Origin: CAZIFG01 sp964539135
Lineage (GTDB): Bacteria > Margulisbacteria > Marinamargulisbacteria > GCA-2716485 > CAZIFG01
Direction of reading: 5' to 3'
Assembly: GCA_964539135.1 (NCBI GenBank)
Contig: CAZIFG010000005.1
Location: 1-64,000, forward strand
Length of the DNA: 64,000 nt
The position numbers and the translations under genes were made by a program. Numbering within the stretch: the first letter of the stretch is position 1; each line of letters starts with the position of its first letter. Below, piece by piece: positions 26,380 through 35,856 of this stretch. Below the pieces are notes generated by a model, which saw nothing but the letters and a program-made list of their open reading frames with translations, had not been told where the DNA came from and did not search any database.

Positions 26380-27627
26380 TCAAGCGTAATGCTGAAACAA
26401 AGTGGCATAAAGAGATTTATAGACATCCGGAAAAACAAGATTTCGGCGCGCAAGCACTTTGCTGCTAGTATCCATAAATTTATCCAAATCATGTTGACTG
26501 TAGTTGCCGGGGCTTCCCCAAGAAAAAGGTGGGATATAGGTATCATGAAAACCGGGATTAAACAGAGTGGACCCAAAATGGACAATAGAGCCGGTATTAA
26601 AGGTGGTATAAATGCCGGTTTTAACAAAATCGCCCAAAATACTGCCTAAAAATTGTTGTCCCGTAGGGATCGGGCCTTCAGGCCCTGAAAGTGAAATGGG
26701 ACTATAGGTATTTTTAAGATTGGAAGTAGAGGTAAAGGCCCCTAAATTGACCCATTCTCCGATATAAGAGTGCCCAATAAAACCATCGTGGGCCTTATTA
26801 GAATAACCCTGAAAAATGGAATGAGATATTTCACCCGCAATTTTACATAGAGGCCCAATCGAAGACTCTTTAATTTTCCCCCCTAAAATTTGAGTATCTT
26901 TCCCAATAAAAAGAGGCCCTTCAAGGCGAGAGTGAGCCTGAATGGTAACGCCAGATTCAATATAAACAGGGCCTTTTTGAGCATCAATGACAACAAAATC
27001 CTCAATGTGAACACCCTCATCAATAAAAACCTGGTTTTCATTATAAATAACACTATAAGGTTTAATATCACCCTTAATAACGCCTGGCTGATTATAAAAA
27101 TCAAAGTCATAGGAAATAAACGAAGGGGTCAGTACAATGCCATCCCAAAGGGTAGCAATGATAACTGCCTGAGAAATATCTCGAGTGCGGCAAAGTGGCC
27201 GTAATTGAGTCATAAGGTCTTCAGAACTGGGAACACCTTCCAAAATATAGACCATAGATTCTAAGACTTCTCCGGTAAGGTAGGCGGCAATGACGGTATC
27301 GTGTTGGATGAAAAGGGTGTTTTCAGAAAGATCGACAGCTTGTAATAAGTTGGCAAGTTCTTGAGTCATTGCCACACGGCCATTGATAAAAAGGCAAGGG
27401 GAGCCCAGATTGATTTGATTGACATACTGATCTTTAAACTGAAACTGAACTGTGGACTTAAAGTAATCCCGGCAATGCAAGCTAATGACTGCAGATTCAA
27501 AATATCGATTCACTTTATCAAAAAGGCGATCAATACCCAGTCGAAGGGCGTAGAGAGGACGGGCGTAGGTTAAGGGACTTAATCCAAGAGCGTGTTGATC
27601 TTCGAAGATGCAAACATGTTTTATCAT
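26380..27627 (-). CDS. Alternative GlmU-type sugar nucleotidyl/acetyltransferase (left-handed beta-helix)
   Basis: The 415-residue protein has the layout of the alternative bacterial GlmU family. An N-terminal nucleotidyltransferase-like region (CIFEDQHALGLSPLTYARPLYALRLG) lacks the GxGTRM loop. A left-handed beta-helix follows (about 190-385) with hexapeptide repeats. The segment NKAHDGFIGHSYIGEWVNLGAFTSTSNLKNTY matches the acetyltransferase-site block of that family. It probably acetylates glucosamine-1-phosphate. This may offset the loss of that domain in the GlmU at 62473. Neighbour pgi supplies the pathway precursor. Confidence 0.8.
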   Translation of the reverse strand: MIKHVCIFEDQHALGLSPLTYARPLYALRLGIDRLFDKVNRYFESAVISLHCRDYFKSTVQFQFKDQYVNQINLGSPCLFINGRVAMTQELANLLQAVDLSENTLFIQHDTVIAAYLTGEVLESMVYILEGVPSSEDLMTQLRPLCRTRDISQAVIIATLWDGIVLTPSFISYDFDFYNQPGVIKGDIKPYSVIYNENQVFIDEGVHIEDFVVIDAQKGPVYIESGVTIQAHSRLEGPLFIGKDTQILGGKIKESSIGPLCKIAGEISHSIFQGYSNKAHDGFIGHSYIGEWVNLGAFTSTSNLKNTYSPISLSGPEGPIPTGQQFLGSILGDFVKTGIYTTFNTGSIVHFGSTLFNPGFHDTYIPPFSWGSPGNYSQHDLDKFMDTSSKVLARRNLVFPDVYKSLYATLFQHYA

Positions 27628-27763
27628 GGATTCATGATAGTATAGCCGTTGAAAATTGTTAAGCAGTATTCACAAAATGAGCATAACGCTAGACAAAAGT
27701 GGTAAAAATGCGTATATAGAAGGCCCATCATTCAACACATGAAGAAAACAAGGATCAAAACAA

Positions 27764-28126
27764 ATGTCTCGCATGTATCAAACAAGTCCCCAAAAACCAT
27801 CTTACCAAAACACACAAAAGACTAAAGCCCCAGAAAAAAAACCGTGGATACCTCATAAGATGTCGAGTATAAAGACAAATTTGAGTCTAAGTTCTATTTC
27901 GATGACCCAAGAAACATATCTCCCTGATATACGGGGTGAAATCAAAATAACACCGATGTGGGATAAAATAGAAGAGGCGCCAGATTTAAAACCAAAAGTA
28001 GGGTGCGCATCAAGTCTATGTGATACAGACATCCCGGTAGTAGAGCTGGCGACCATCGGATTTTTGATTGGATTTATAATAGGACGACGCTATCCCCTAT
28101 GTAGAAGGGCCCGATATCGCCGGTAA
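27764..28126 (+). CDS. Hypothetical small membrane protein
   Basis: The 120-residue protein is unrecognised: a polar, Pro/Lys/Ser-rich N-terminal part (1-85), two cysteines (CASSLC), one hydrophobic segment VELATIGFLIGFIIG (about 92-106) and a very basic tail (RRYPLCRRARYRR). This predicts a tail-anchored or single-span topology. An AAGGA lies about 13 bases upstream. It could be spurious, but it fills an otherwise empty 550-base region and its amino-acid use is protein-like. The upstream 27628-27763 gap is a divergent promoter region with no clear consensus boxes. Confidence 0.5.
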   Translation: MSRMYQTSPQKPSYQNTQKTKAPEKKPWIPHKMSSIKTNLSLSSISMTQETYLPDIRGEIKITPMWDKIEEAPDLKPKVGCASSLCDTDIPVVELATIGFLIGFIIGRRYPLCRRARYRR

Positions 28127-28175
28127 CAACAGTCCCGCAGTTGAAACTCAAGCCTGTAAAGGCTAGAATAAAGGG

Positions 28176-28757
28176 ATGATCCGAAAAATTCGAAAAAAAT
28201 TAACACATTGGGCCGCCTTTAAAGAAGAGTTAAAGTCCAAAAGTAAATTAAAATACCATATGGTAGATCTTGTAGAGTCTATACTTGTCGCGCTCTGCTT
28301 GGCCCTTGTCATTAGAGCCTATGTGGTACAGACTTCGGTAGTGCCTTCAGAGTCCATGGTGCCCACGTTTTTAGTGGGAGACCGTTTATTTGTAAATAAA
28401 TTCATTTATCGATTTAAAACGCCGAATCGGGGCGATATTACGGTATTTAAATCCCCTAATAGAGATGGTAAAGAGTATGTAAAACGATGTATCGGGATGC
28501 CTGGCGAAACGGTCCAGCTGATTGAAGGACGTGTGTATATTAACGGAAAACCCCTCATTATTGCCGGCGTAACCATTTTAGAAGATCGAATGAATTTTGG
28601 GCCTATTGTGGTGCCAGATGCCCATTATTTCGTATTGGGAGATAATAGAGCCAACTCCCAAGACTCCAGATATTGGGGGTATGTGCCCGTTGAAGACATG
28701 TTGGGAAAGGCCTGGTTTACCTTTTATCCGTTAACACGCATGAGAGTGTTGAAGTAG
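28176..28757 (+). CDS. lepB: Signal peptidase I
   Basis: The 193-residue enzyme cleaves Sec signal peptides outside the inner membrane. It has one N-terminal membrane helix (SILVALCLALVIRAYVV) and the catalytic Ser motif PSESMVPTFLVGD. The catalytic Lys lies in EYVKRCIGMPGE, followed by the box E GDNRANSQDSRYWG. Length is typical of short bacterial LepB proteins. Confidence 0.95.
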   Translation: MIRKIRKKLTHWAAFKEELKSKSKLKYHMVDLVESILVALCLALVIRAYVVQTSVVPSESMVPTFLVGDRLFVNKFIYRFKTPNRGDITVFKSPNRDGKEYVKRCIGMPGETVQLIEGRVYINGKPLIIAGVTILEDRMNFGPIVVPDAHYFVLGDNRANSQDSRYWGYVPVEDMLGKAWFTFYPLTRMRVLK

Positions 28758-28763
28758 TTGCTG

Positions 28764-28973
28764 ATGAAGGTTTATCTCAATGGGGAGGCATACACCGCTA
28801 TCAGTGAAGAGGATACCTTAGAGACCCTCTTAAAAAAATTAGGTCTAGAGAGACGGTATCATGCGATTGAAGTAAATCATGAGATTATCTCTCAAGAAAA
28901 AGACATCAGCTTAAAATTTAAGGAAGGGGATATCATAGAGATTGTTCAGTTTATGGGGGGAGGCAGTCAGTAA
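28764..28973 (+). CDS. ThiS/MoaD-like ubiquitin-fold sulfur carrier with two extra C-terminal residues
   Basis: The 69-residue protein has the ThiS fold: KVYLNGEAYTAISEEDTLETLL, then IEVNHEIISQEKD, ending EIVQFMGGGSQ. ThiS works by thiocarboxylation of a terminal Gly-Gly. Here Ser-Gln follows the glycines, so a protease would have to expose Gly-Gly first, as known for some sulfur carriers. No ThiF, ThiG or ThiE gene is nearby. The ATG at 28764 was chosen over the TTG at 28758, which directly follows the lepB stop. Confidence 0.85.
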   Translation: MKVYLNGEAYTAISEEDTLETLLKKLGLERRYHAIEVNHEIISQEKDISLKFKEGDIIEIVQFMGGGSQ

Positions 28974-29063
28974 AACCAAATACAGGCCCAGTGCGCTAGT
29001 GCGTGAAGGGCAAAGATGATACACTAAGTGCTTATAATTGCACAAACGAGGGACGTAAAAACG

Positions 29064-31055
29064 ATGACACAAGAATACAGAGCCGATCATATTAAAGTGT
29101 TAGAAGGCCTAGAGGCTGTTCGAAAACGGCCAGGGATGTATATAGGATCTACAGGATTATCAGGATTAAATCACTTGGTATTTGAGGTCGTTGACAATAG
29201 TGTGGACGAGGCGATGGCTGGATATTGTACAGATATTCATGTTCGAATCGAGGAAGGCAATATTGTCACGGTTCGAGATAATGGCCGAGGGATTCCCATA
29301 GATACCCATAAAGAAAAAAACTTACCGGCGGTTGAAGTGGTACTGACAACCTTACACGCAGGTGGAAAATTTGAAGGGGAAGGCTATAAAGTATCAGGCG
29401 GACTACACGGGGTAGGCGTTTCGGTTGTAAACGCCTTGGCAGAATGGCTTGAAGTGGAAGTTAAACGAGATGGAAAACGCTATACACAGCGCTATCAAAA
29501 AGGAATTCCGGATCAGCTCATCGGGCAATTTTATGACTATGACGGCAAAGATACAGGAACAACCGTTCGATTTTTTCCAGATGCAACCATCTTTGATGAA
29601 ATAGAGTTTACCAACGAAGTATTAGATCACCGTTTAAGAGAATTGGCCTTCTTAAATAAAGGCATCAAAATTATTTTTGTAGACGATAGAATTAAAGATG
29701 AAAATGGGAACTCAGAAGAAAAAGTATATCAATTTGAGGGGGGCATTAAATCTTACGTCGAAATTATGAATGAAAATAAAGAGGCCTTATTCACGCCGCC
29801 TGTTTATTTAAAAAGTTCTCGAGATGAATATGAGATCGAAGTATCCATCCAATACGTGAGCGATTATTTTGATGAAAATGTCGTGAGTTTTGCCAACAAC
29901 ATCCGAACCCGAGAAGGCGGCACACATTTGGCCGGATTTAGATCAGCCCTAACCCGTGTGATCAATAGTTTTGCTAAAAAATACGAGCTTTTAAAAGACA
30001 AAAAATCAACGTTTTCGGGGCAAGATTTACGTGAGGGATTAAGCGCGGTCATTTCGGTAAAATTAAGAAATCCCCAGTTTGAGGGGCAAACCAAAACAAA
30101 ATTGGGTAATTCTGAAGTCAAAGGAATCGTAGATTCTTTATTGGACCAAGGTCTAGCCGATTATCTAGAGGCCAACCCGAAAGTTGGAAAGCTCATTGTA
30201 AATAAGGCAATGATTGCCCAGAGAGTGAGAGAAGCAGCACGAAAAGCACAAGATTTAATTCGACGAAAAAGCAGTCTAGAAAACACAACTTTACCTGGAA
30301 AATTGGCAGACTGTTCCAATTCCGATCCTTCAAAATGTGAGATCTTTTTAGTTGAGGGGGATTCCGCGGGAGGTTCGGCAAAACAAGGCCGAGATAGAAA
30401 TTTCCAAGCGATTTTACCGCTTCGTGGAAAAGTATTAAACGTTGAAAAGGCACGATTGGACAAAATTTTAGCGAATGAGGAGATTCGAACCCTAATTACA
30501 GCCATAGGACCGGGTGCCATTCAAGGCTTATCAGACAAGCCCCAAACGATTAACACAGACGAAGACAATGCCGAAGAAGTGGGCATGAGTGTTACCCATG
30601 CCTTAGAAAAATTACGGTACCATAAAATCGTTATTATGACAGATGCTGACGTGGATGGCGCACATATTCGAACCTTGTTACTCACATTTTTCTTCCGGTA
30701 TGCCCGTGCCGTTATTGAAGCGGGAGCCTTGTATATTGCGCAGCCGCCGCTTTATTTGGTTAAAAAAGGAAATACAAAAAAGTATGCCTATAATGATAAA
30801 GAGTTAGAGTTAACCTTAGAAGAATTGGGCCGAGATAAATCGACAATTCAGCGGTATAAAGGGCTTGGAGAGATGAACCCCGATCAATTATGGGATACCA
30901 CGATGGATCCAGAAAAAAGGGCCATGTTAAAGGTAGACTTACAAGATGCAGAAAAAGCAGATGAGATTTTTGCGATGTTAATGGGCAGCGAAGTCGATCC
31001 TAGAAAACACTTTATTGAAAAATACGCCAAAGATGTGCGATGGATTGACGTGTAG
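29064..31055 (+). CDS. gyrB: DNA gyrase subunit B
   Basis: The 663-residue ATPase subunit of gyrase starts at 29064 (MTQEYRADHIKVLEGLEAVRKRPGMYIGST), with GAGGGA as SD; an in-frame GTG at 29028 is less likely. GHKL motifs are seen: EVVDNSVDEAMAGY, VRDNGRGIP and GGLHGVGVSVVNAL. The TOPRIM domain has FLVEGDSAGGSAKQGRDR and DADVDGAHIRTLLL. Full length. gyrA follows 20 bases later. Confidence 0.97.
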   Translation: MTQEYRADHIKVLEGLEAVRKRPGMYIGSTGLSGLNHLVFEVVDNSVDEAMAGYCTDIHVRIEEGNIVTVRDNGRGIPIDTHKEKNLPAVEVVLTTLHAGGKFEGEGYKVSGGLHGVGVSVVNALAEWLEVEVKRDGKRYTQRYQKGIPDQLIGQFYDYDGKDTGTTVRFFPDATIFDEIEFTNEVLDHRLRELAFLNKGIKIIFVDDRIKDENGNSEEKVYQFEGGIKSYVEIMNENKEALFTPPVYLKSSRDEYEIEVSIQYVSDYFDENVVSFANNIRTREGGTHLAGFRSALTRVINSFAKKYELLKDKKSTFSGQDLREGLSAVISVKLRNPQFEGQTKTKLGNSEVKGIVDSLLDQGLADYLEANPKVGKLIVNKAMIAQRVREAARKAQDLIRRKSSLENTTLPGKLADCSNSDPSKCEIFLVEGDSAGGSAKQGRDRNFQAILPLRGKVLNVEKARLDKILANEEIRTLITAIGPGAIQGLSDKPQTINTDEDNAEEVGMSVTHALEKLRYHKIVIMTDADVDGAHIRTLLLTFFFRYARAVIEAGALYIAQPPLYLVKKGNTKKYAYNDKELELTLEELGRDKSTIQRYKGLGEMNPDQLWDTTMDPEKRAMLKVDLQDAEKADEIFAMLMGSEVDPRKHFIEKYAKDVRWIDV

Positions 31056-31075
31056 GGCAGAGGGAGGACAATTAA

Positions 31076-33559
31076 ATGACAACAGTAGTAGACCCAACAT
31101 TATTTGATGATACCAATATATCGCCAATTAATATTACAGATGAGATGAAAAACTCGTATCTGGAATATGCCATGTCCGTAATTGTCGGACGGGCATTACC
31201 AGATGTTCGAGATGGTTTAAAGCCCGTGCATCGTCGTATTTTATACTCGATGTACGATGCGGGCTACATTGCAGGCCGTCCGTATAAAAAGTCAGCCAGA
31301 ATCGTCGGGGACGTTTTAGGACGATACCATCCCCATGGTGATACAGCGGTATATGATTCTTTAGTGCGAATGGCGCAAGATTTCTCCATGAGATACATGC
31401 TCATTGATGGCCAAGGAAACTTTGGATCCATTGATGGAGACAATGCGGCGGCCATGAGGTACACCGAAGCGAGAATGTCCCGACTGGCAATGACTTTTTT
31501 AGAGGACATCGAAAAAGAAACCGTTCTATTTAAAAATAACTTTGATGAGTCGCTGCAAGAACCCACGGTATTGCCAACACGAGTGCCAGGCTTGTTATTA
31601 AATGGAACAGCAGGGATTGCGGTGGGAATGGCAACCAATATTCCGCCCCACAATTTGGGCGAGCTGACAGACGGTATTTGTGCGCTGGTAGATAATCCAG
31701 AAATTACAACTCAAGAATTAATGGAGCACATTAAAGGGCCAGACTTCCCAACAGGGGCCATTATTTGTGGCACAGAAGGCATTGAGCAGGCCTACGAAAC
31801 AGGTCGCGGCAGCATTCGCCAACGGGCAAAATATCAGTTTGAAGAAAATAAAAAAGGCAGAATGGCCATCGTCTTTACAGAAATACCCTATATGGTGAAC
31901 AAAGCCAATTTAATCATCAAAATAGCCGAATTGGTGCAAGAGAAAAAAATTAATGGTATTTCAGATTTAAGAGACGAATCAGACCGAAAAGGCATGCGAA
32001 TTTATATCGAGTTAAAGCGAGATGCTGTCAAAGAAGTGGTCTTAAATCAACTTTATAAACACACGCCTTTAGAGTCAACATTCGGGGTCAATATGGTAGC
32101 CCTTGTCAATGGGATGCCCAAAAAATTAACGCTAAAAGAAATTTTAGTTCACTATGTTAATCATCGAAAAGACGTGATTGTAAAGCGCACCCAATACGAT
32201 CTTAAAAAGGCAGAAGAGCGGCTTCATATTTTAGAAGGCTTACGCATTGCCTTAGATAATATTGATGCCATCATTGCCTTAATTAAGGCCTCTAAAGATA
32301 CAGAAACGGCTAAAAAAGGCTTAATGGAAACCTTTAATTTATCCGACCGTCAAGCCATTGCCATTTTAGAAATGCGTTTACAGCGCTTAACAGGTCTTGA
32401 GCGTGAAAAAATAGAGCAAGAATATAATGAGCTCTTGATCAAAATTGAAGATCTTAAAGATATTTTAGCCAATGAATCCAGAGTATATGAGATTATCAAA
32501 TTAGAACAACTCGAAACGAAAGAAAAATTTGGGGATAAGCGGCGCTCTCAGATTGGAGAATCTGTAGAGTCCATGAGCATTGAAGATTTAATTCCCAATA
32601 AGCAGGTGGCCATTTTAATTTCGAATGATGGCTTTGTGAAGCGCATGCCTTTAGACATGTTCCGAAGTCAAAATAGAGGCGGTCGTGGCGTCAACAGTAT
32701 GAATACTCGAGAGGAAGATTATGTATCCGAGCTCTTAATTACGAATACCCATGACTATATCCTATGTTTTTCAACCAAGGGCCGTGTATTTAAGATAAAA
32801 GCACACCAGCTACCTGAAGCCTCGCGTCAAAGCAAAGGGATTTCCATTGCGCATTTTTTACAAATGGAAGAAGGGGAGCACTTCTCTACAGCTATGCAAA
32901 TTGATAATTTTGAGACGAACGATTATCTGATTATGGCAACGGCCCAAGGTGTGGTTAAAAAAACAGAAATTAAAGCCTTTGTGCATTTTAAAAACAGACC
33001 TATTATTGGGATTAATTTGGATAAGGGGGATGTTCTAAAATGGGTGAAACGAACCCATGGAAATTCGGATATTGTCCTGGTCACCTCAGCGGGGATGGTC
33101 ATTCGATTTGAAGAGGAGCAGGCCAGACCTTTAGCCAGAGCCTCTCGCGGCGTACGGGGTATTCGCATTCGAAAAGAAGACAATCTTGTGGCCATGGATG
33201 TGGTACCCAGAGATGAAGATAAATTGCAGCTCTTAGTCATCACGCGTTACGGTTATGGTAAAAACATTCGCGTCAGTGAATTTAAAAATCAGAACCGAGC
33301 GGGGGTTGGGGTTAAAAGCATTAATTTCAGAAAATCCTTAAAAGATAGGGTTAACGATGCTGTGATTACCACCAAAGACAAGGAACTGATGATTGTAACG
33401 TATTCAGGGACCATGTGTCGGCAAGAGGTATCTAAAATTTCAACACAGAAACGCGAAGCCATGGGCGTTCGTATCATGAAATTGGACAATGACGACTACG
33501 TCATCGCCATGAAATCAGTACCTGAAGTTCAAGAGGATGACACTCAAGCAGCATCATGA
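31076..33559 (+). CDS. gyrA: DNA gyrase subunit A
   Basis: The 827-residue subunit cuts and rejoins DNA. The winged-helix core has DVRDGLKPVHRRILYSM, a PHGDTAVYDSLVRMAQDF quinolone-region block and the catalytic Tyr in AAMRYTEARMS. The C-terminal beta-pinwheel (about 500-815) carries a GyrA box variant, QNRGGRGV, marking gyrase rather than topoisomerase IV. The stop overlaps the next gene by an ATGA. Confidence 0.97.
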   Translation: MTTVVDPTLFDDTNISPINITDEMKNSYLEYAMSVIVGRALPDVRDGLKPVHRRILYSMYDAGYIAGRPYKKSARIVGDVLGRYHPHGDTAVYDSLVRMAQDFSMRYMLIDGQGNFGSIDGDNAAAMRYTEARMSRLAMTFLEDIEKETVLFKNNFDESLQEPTVLPTRVPGLLLNGTAGIAVGMATNIPPHNLGELTDGICALVDNPEITTQELMEHIKGPDFPTGAIICGTEGIEQAYETGRGSIRQRAKYQFEENKKGRMAIVFTEIPYMVNKANLIIKIAELVQEKKINGISDLRDESDRKGMRIYIELKRDAVKEVVLNQLYKHTPLESTFGVNMVALVNGMPKKLTLKEILVHYVNHRKDVIVKRTQYDLKKAEERLHILEGLRIALDNIDAIIALIKASKDTETAKKGLMETFNLSDRQAIAILEMRLQRLTGLEREKIEQEYNELLIKIEDLKDILANESRVYEIIKLEQLETKEKFGDKRRSQIGESVESMSIEDLIPNKQVAILISNDGFVKRMPLDMFRSQNRGGRGVNSMNTREEDYVSELLITNTHDYILCFSTKGRVFKIKAHQLPEASRQSKGISIAHFLQMEEGEHFSTAMQIDNFETNDYLIMATAQGVVKKTEIKAFVHFKNRPIIGINLDKGDVLKWVKRTHGNSDIVLVTSAGMVIRFEEEQARPLARASRGVRGIRIRKEDNLVAMDVVPRDEDKLQLLVITRYGYGKNIRVSEFKNQNRAGVGVKSINFRKSLKDRVNDAVITTKDKELMIVTYSGTMCRQEVSKISTQKREAMGVRIMKLDNDDYVIAMKSVPEVQEDDTQAAS

Positions 33560-34290
33560 AAAAAACGAGCGTTTATCTAGGGTACATGCTGGGACTGCTG
33601 TTTATAGGGAGCGTGGGGTGTTCCAATGGGGGAACAAAAGGCGGTATTGTGCTACGACCTGTGGCACCCTTAGATTCATTTACAGCCTCAAAAGGCGGCC
33701 ATCCTGTAACCTTGTCTTGGGTCAATCCGCCAGATACCTATGCCATCACGATTTTATATTCAACACAAAATGCCATTTTAACCTACGACCTAACCGCCGG
33801 CCATATTTTAACTCAAAATATGCTCGCGTCCACCACAACTTTAACGCATAACACCGCAGGTATTGGTTACGGAGATAGCCGAATTTATTACAGTATTTTT
33901 GCCATTTCAAGTGCAGGCAATATATCCACGGTCAGCCTTGCACAAGCAAGGCCTGGGGATACAACGGCGCCAAGCGATATCACAGGCTTTACAGTGGCAA
34001 GTGGCAATCATGAAGTAGTATTAACCTGGATGCAGCCGCTAGATTCGGATCTAGTGGGCTATACGCTTGCTTTTATAGAGGCCCCAGAATCAGGCCCTAC
34101 CCCTCCAATAGGGGGCGCAGATATCACTCGAAATATTCCAGCCGGTGCCAGTGGTACTCAAAATTATACCTTAACAGGGTTAACAAATGGTATAAGGTAC
34201 CGATTGATACTAGAGCCTTACGATTTAAATGGCAATACGGGGAACATAACGATACAATTTGCAACACCTACAGTCAATGTAGCGCCGTAG
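33556..34290 (+). CDS. Lipoprotein with fibronectin type III domains
   Basis: The 244-residue protein has a lipoprotein signal peptide (MKKTSVYLGYMLGLLFIGSVGCSN, lipobox Gly-Cys). Two fibronectin-III-like domains follow (about 40-130 and 140-240). Telltale FnIII pieces are seen: VTLSWVNPPDT, and VVLTWMQPLDSDLVGY with NYTLTGLTNGIRYRLILEPYDLNGN. It is a surface or periplasmic adhesion/scaffold-type protein; a specific role is unknown. It is translationally coupled to gyrA, probably by chance of packing. Confidence 0.85.
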   Translation: MKKTSVYLGYMLGLLFIGSVGCSNGGTKGGIVLRPVAPLDSFTASKGGHPVTLSWVNPPDTYAITILYSTQNAILTYDLTAGHILTQNMLASTTTLTHNTAGIGYGDSRIYYSIFAISSAGNISTVSLAQARPGDTTAPSDITGFTVASGNHEVVLTWMQPLDSDLVGYTLAFIEAPESGPTPPIGGADITRNIPAGASGTQNYTLTGLTNGIRYRLILEPYDLNGNTGNITIQFATPTVNVAP

Positions 34291-34350
34291 GAGCGCAATT
34301 TTGTCTTGTCTCAAAAAGCGCTTAGTGGTATATTAAGGATCTCTACAGGT

Positions 34351-34426
34351 GCGGGATTAGCTCAGTTGGTAGAGCGCAACCTTGCCAAGGTTGAAGTCGC
34401 CAGTTCGAGTCTGGTATCCCGCTCCA
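34351..34426 (+). tRNA. tRNA-Gly (GCC)
   Basis: A complete cloverleaf is visible. The acceptor stem GCGGGAT/ATCCCGC has 7 perfect pairs. The D arm is GCTCAGTTGGTAGAGC. The anticodon stem-loop is CAACC-TTGCCAA-GGTTG with anticodon GCC at 34384-34386, and the T arm has the GTTCGAGT loop. The discriminator base is T and a genomic CCA is encoded (34424-34426). It ends three bases before the stop of the convergent acyltransferase-like gene. Confidence 0.97.
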
Positions 34427-34429
34427 ATT

Positions 34430-35239
34430 CTAAATCATTTTCACAGACGAAAATTCAAAAAACTGAGCAATTTTCACCTTAGCAAGGGCCGAATCCATCG
34501 GGGCACCATCCAATATTTTTTCCAAGGGGACATATTTAACCGAAACATCCACAGGCGACACAAAAGAGGCCAAAGGATAGGATTCAAACCCCGTTAATTT
34601 TAAAAGATAGCAGTCAATAGAGGGGGTAACGAGGTCCTGAAGGTCTTGTATCATCAGCAGTTGGGATTCATATCGAGGATTTGCATAATTAAAATTTAAG
34701 GGAACGACAACGGGGTAGCCGTCTTTAAGAAGACTTTTAATGGCAGCGGCATTGGCGGGGTAATTTTGATCGGGGTAAGAAATAAGGCGAAAGAGTCGAC
34801 CGAGGAAAGCCCAGGGGATAAAAAAAGAGGCTCTAAAGGCCGCCATTTTAGGGCGGAGGGGCACAATAACAGGGCATTTAAACAGTTGAGTCATATAAAG
34901 GGACCCCATATCATGGGTACGAAGCGTAAAAATAAGGGTGGGTTTAGAAAAAGAGGTGGGCAAAGGCGTTGTGGCATAGTGATCCATGCCTCTATAAACA
35001 AAATACCATTTAAAGTAGTGGCGAATCAGCCAGGCATAGGCATTTTTACGCTGTGAAGGGGTAAACATAAAGAGGATCAAAATCCCCAAATAGAGGGCTA
35101 AAAAATAAAAAAACCAAACAAAAAAGAGAACATGGCTCCACAGTTTATAGTACTTAAGGGCTTTAAGGCGTTGGATATCAAACTGTCTATGATCCACGGC
35201 CTTTTGAAGTTGCTGAATAGGATCTTGTTCTAAAGTCAT
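34430..35239 (-). CDS. Membrane-anchored acyltransferase-like protein (LPLAT/PlsC-like, weak)
   Basis: The 269-residue protein has an N-terminal helix and a strong membrane segment or pair (about 33-60). The remaining domain loosely resembles glycerophospholipid acyltransferases. TLRTHDMGSLY sits where NHxSxxD would be, and KMAAFRASFFIPWAFLGRLFRLI recalls block II. KSLLKDGYPVVVPLNFNY recalls the FPEG block, but without the FPEG residues. Catalytic capacity is doubtful. It is the last gene of the giant-ORF unit, 2 bases after the proline-rich gene. Confidence 0.5.
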   Translation of the reverse strand: MTLEQDPIQQLQKAVDHRQFDIQRLKALKYYKLWSHVLFFVWFFYFLALYLGILILFMFTPSQRKNAYAWLIRHYFKWYFVYRGMDHYATTPLPTSFSKPTLIFTLRTHDMGSLYMTQLFKCPVIVPLRPKMAAFRASFFIPWAFLGRLFRLISYPDQNYPANAAAIKSLLKDGYPVVVPLNFNYANPRYESQLLMIQDLQDLVTPSIDCYLLKLTGFESYPLASFVSPVDVSVKYVPLEKILDGAPMDSALAKVKIAQFFEFSSVKMI

Positions 35240-35241
35240 GC

Positions 35242-35856
35242 TTACAAAACCTTTCCTTTATCTTGGTTCAAGAGATCATCAAGCTTTTTCTGGCGTTCTT
35301 TAAAGCGGCGTTCAACACCTTGCGCTCTATTGGTGGTTTCAATTTCATCGGGGGTAACGGGAGCCAATTTAGAGGGCGAAATGACCTCTTTTTGAGCGGA
35401 TACGTCTTGAGTCTTAGCGTTAGGAACGGCGCCAGACTCTACACGCACCCCTTTGGGTGCTTTAACGGCATCGACAACAGGCGCGGGTGTGGGTTTAATC
35501 TGTGTATAATTTTTTTCAGCAAAATAACCAGGCGGGGGGGAGGGGGCTGCGGGCGGTTTGTAGGTAAAGGGTTGTGTTGGAACCTCAGGCGTTTTTTGAG
35601 GCGCTTCTGTATGGGATTCTGGAGAAACGACGGGTTTGAAGGCGGGGCGTTTAACAAGATCGGAAACAGAAAACGGCAGAGGAGTGACTTCAAAAAGATC
35701 GGGGACATTGGGCATAGAGGCTTTGGGGGGAAGGGCCTGTCTCATAATTTGGCGTTGTGCCATAAGAAAATCTGATCCAAACTGAGCCAAAACGTCTTGA
35801 GGGCTGCGATCCGATTCAAAAAGATCGGGGCTAAGATACGGCGTGGACTCCGTCAT
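35242..35856 (-). CDS. Proline-rich protein of the giant-ORF operon
   Basis: The 204-residue protein is unrecognised. A short N-terminal helix (about 15-45) is followed by a long Pro/Ala/Val/Lys-rich disordered region (about 50-150) and a charged C-terminal helix (VERRFKERQKKLDDLLNQDKG). No signal peptide is seen. The overlap with the upstream gene is 4 bases. The layout suggests a flexible tether or chaperone-like adaptor, which is speculation. Confidence 0.75.
   Translation of the reverse strand: MTESTPYLSPDLFESDRSPQDVLAQFGSDFLMAQRQIMRQALPPKASMPNVPDLFEVTPLPFSVSDLVKRPAFKPVVSPESHTEAPQKTPEVPTQPFTYKPPAAPSPPPGYFAEKNYTQIKPTPAPVVDAVKAPKGVRVESGAVPNAKTQDVSAQKEVISPSKLAPVTPDEIETTNRAQGVERRFKERQKKLDDLLNQDKGKVL

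Noticed and set aside
28127..28136. CAACAGTCCC right after the stop of the 27764 gene matches the last ten bases of the repeat-element terminus.
   Set aside because: Ten bases only, without the preceding TAGGCGTTTTG part; too short to call an element end.
29411..29425. GTAGGCGTTTCGG in gyrB resembles the repeat-element terminus.
   Set aside because: It encodes the conserved GVGVSVVNAL motif of gyrase and the match stops after about 11 bases.
35263..35775. A 170-residue Gly/Arg/Phe-rich plus-strand frame opposite the proline-rich gene.
   Set aside because: Its composition is the mirror of the proline-rich protein on the other strand, which has operon context and coupled overlaps.
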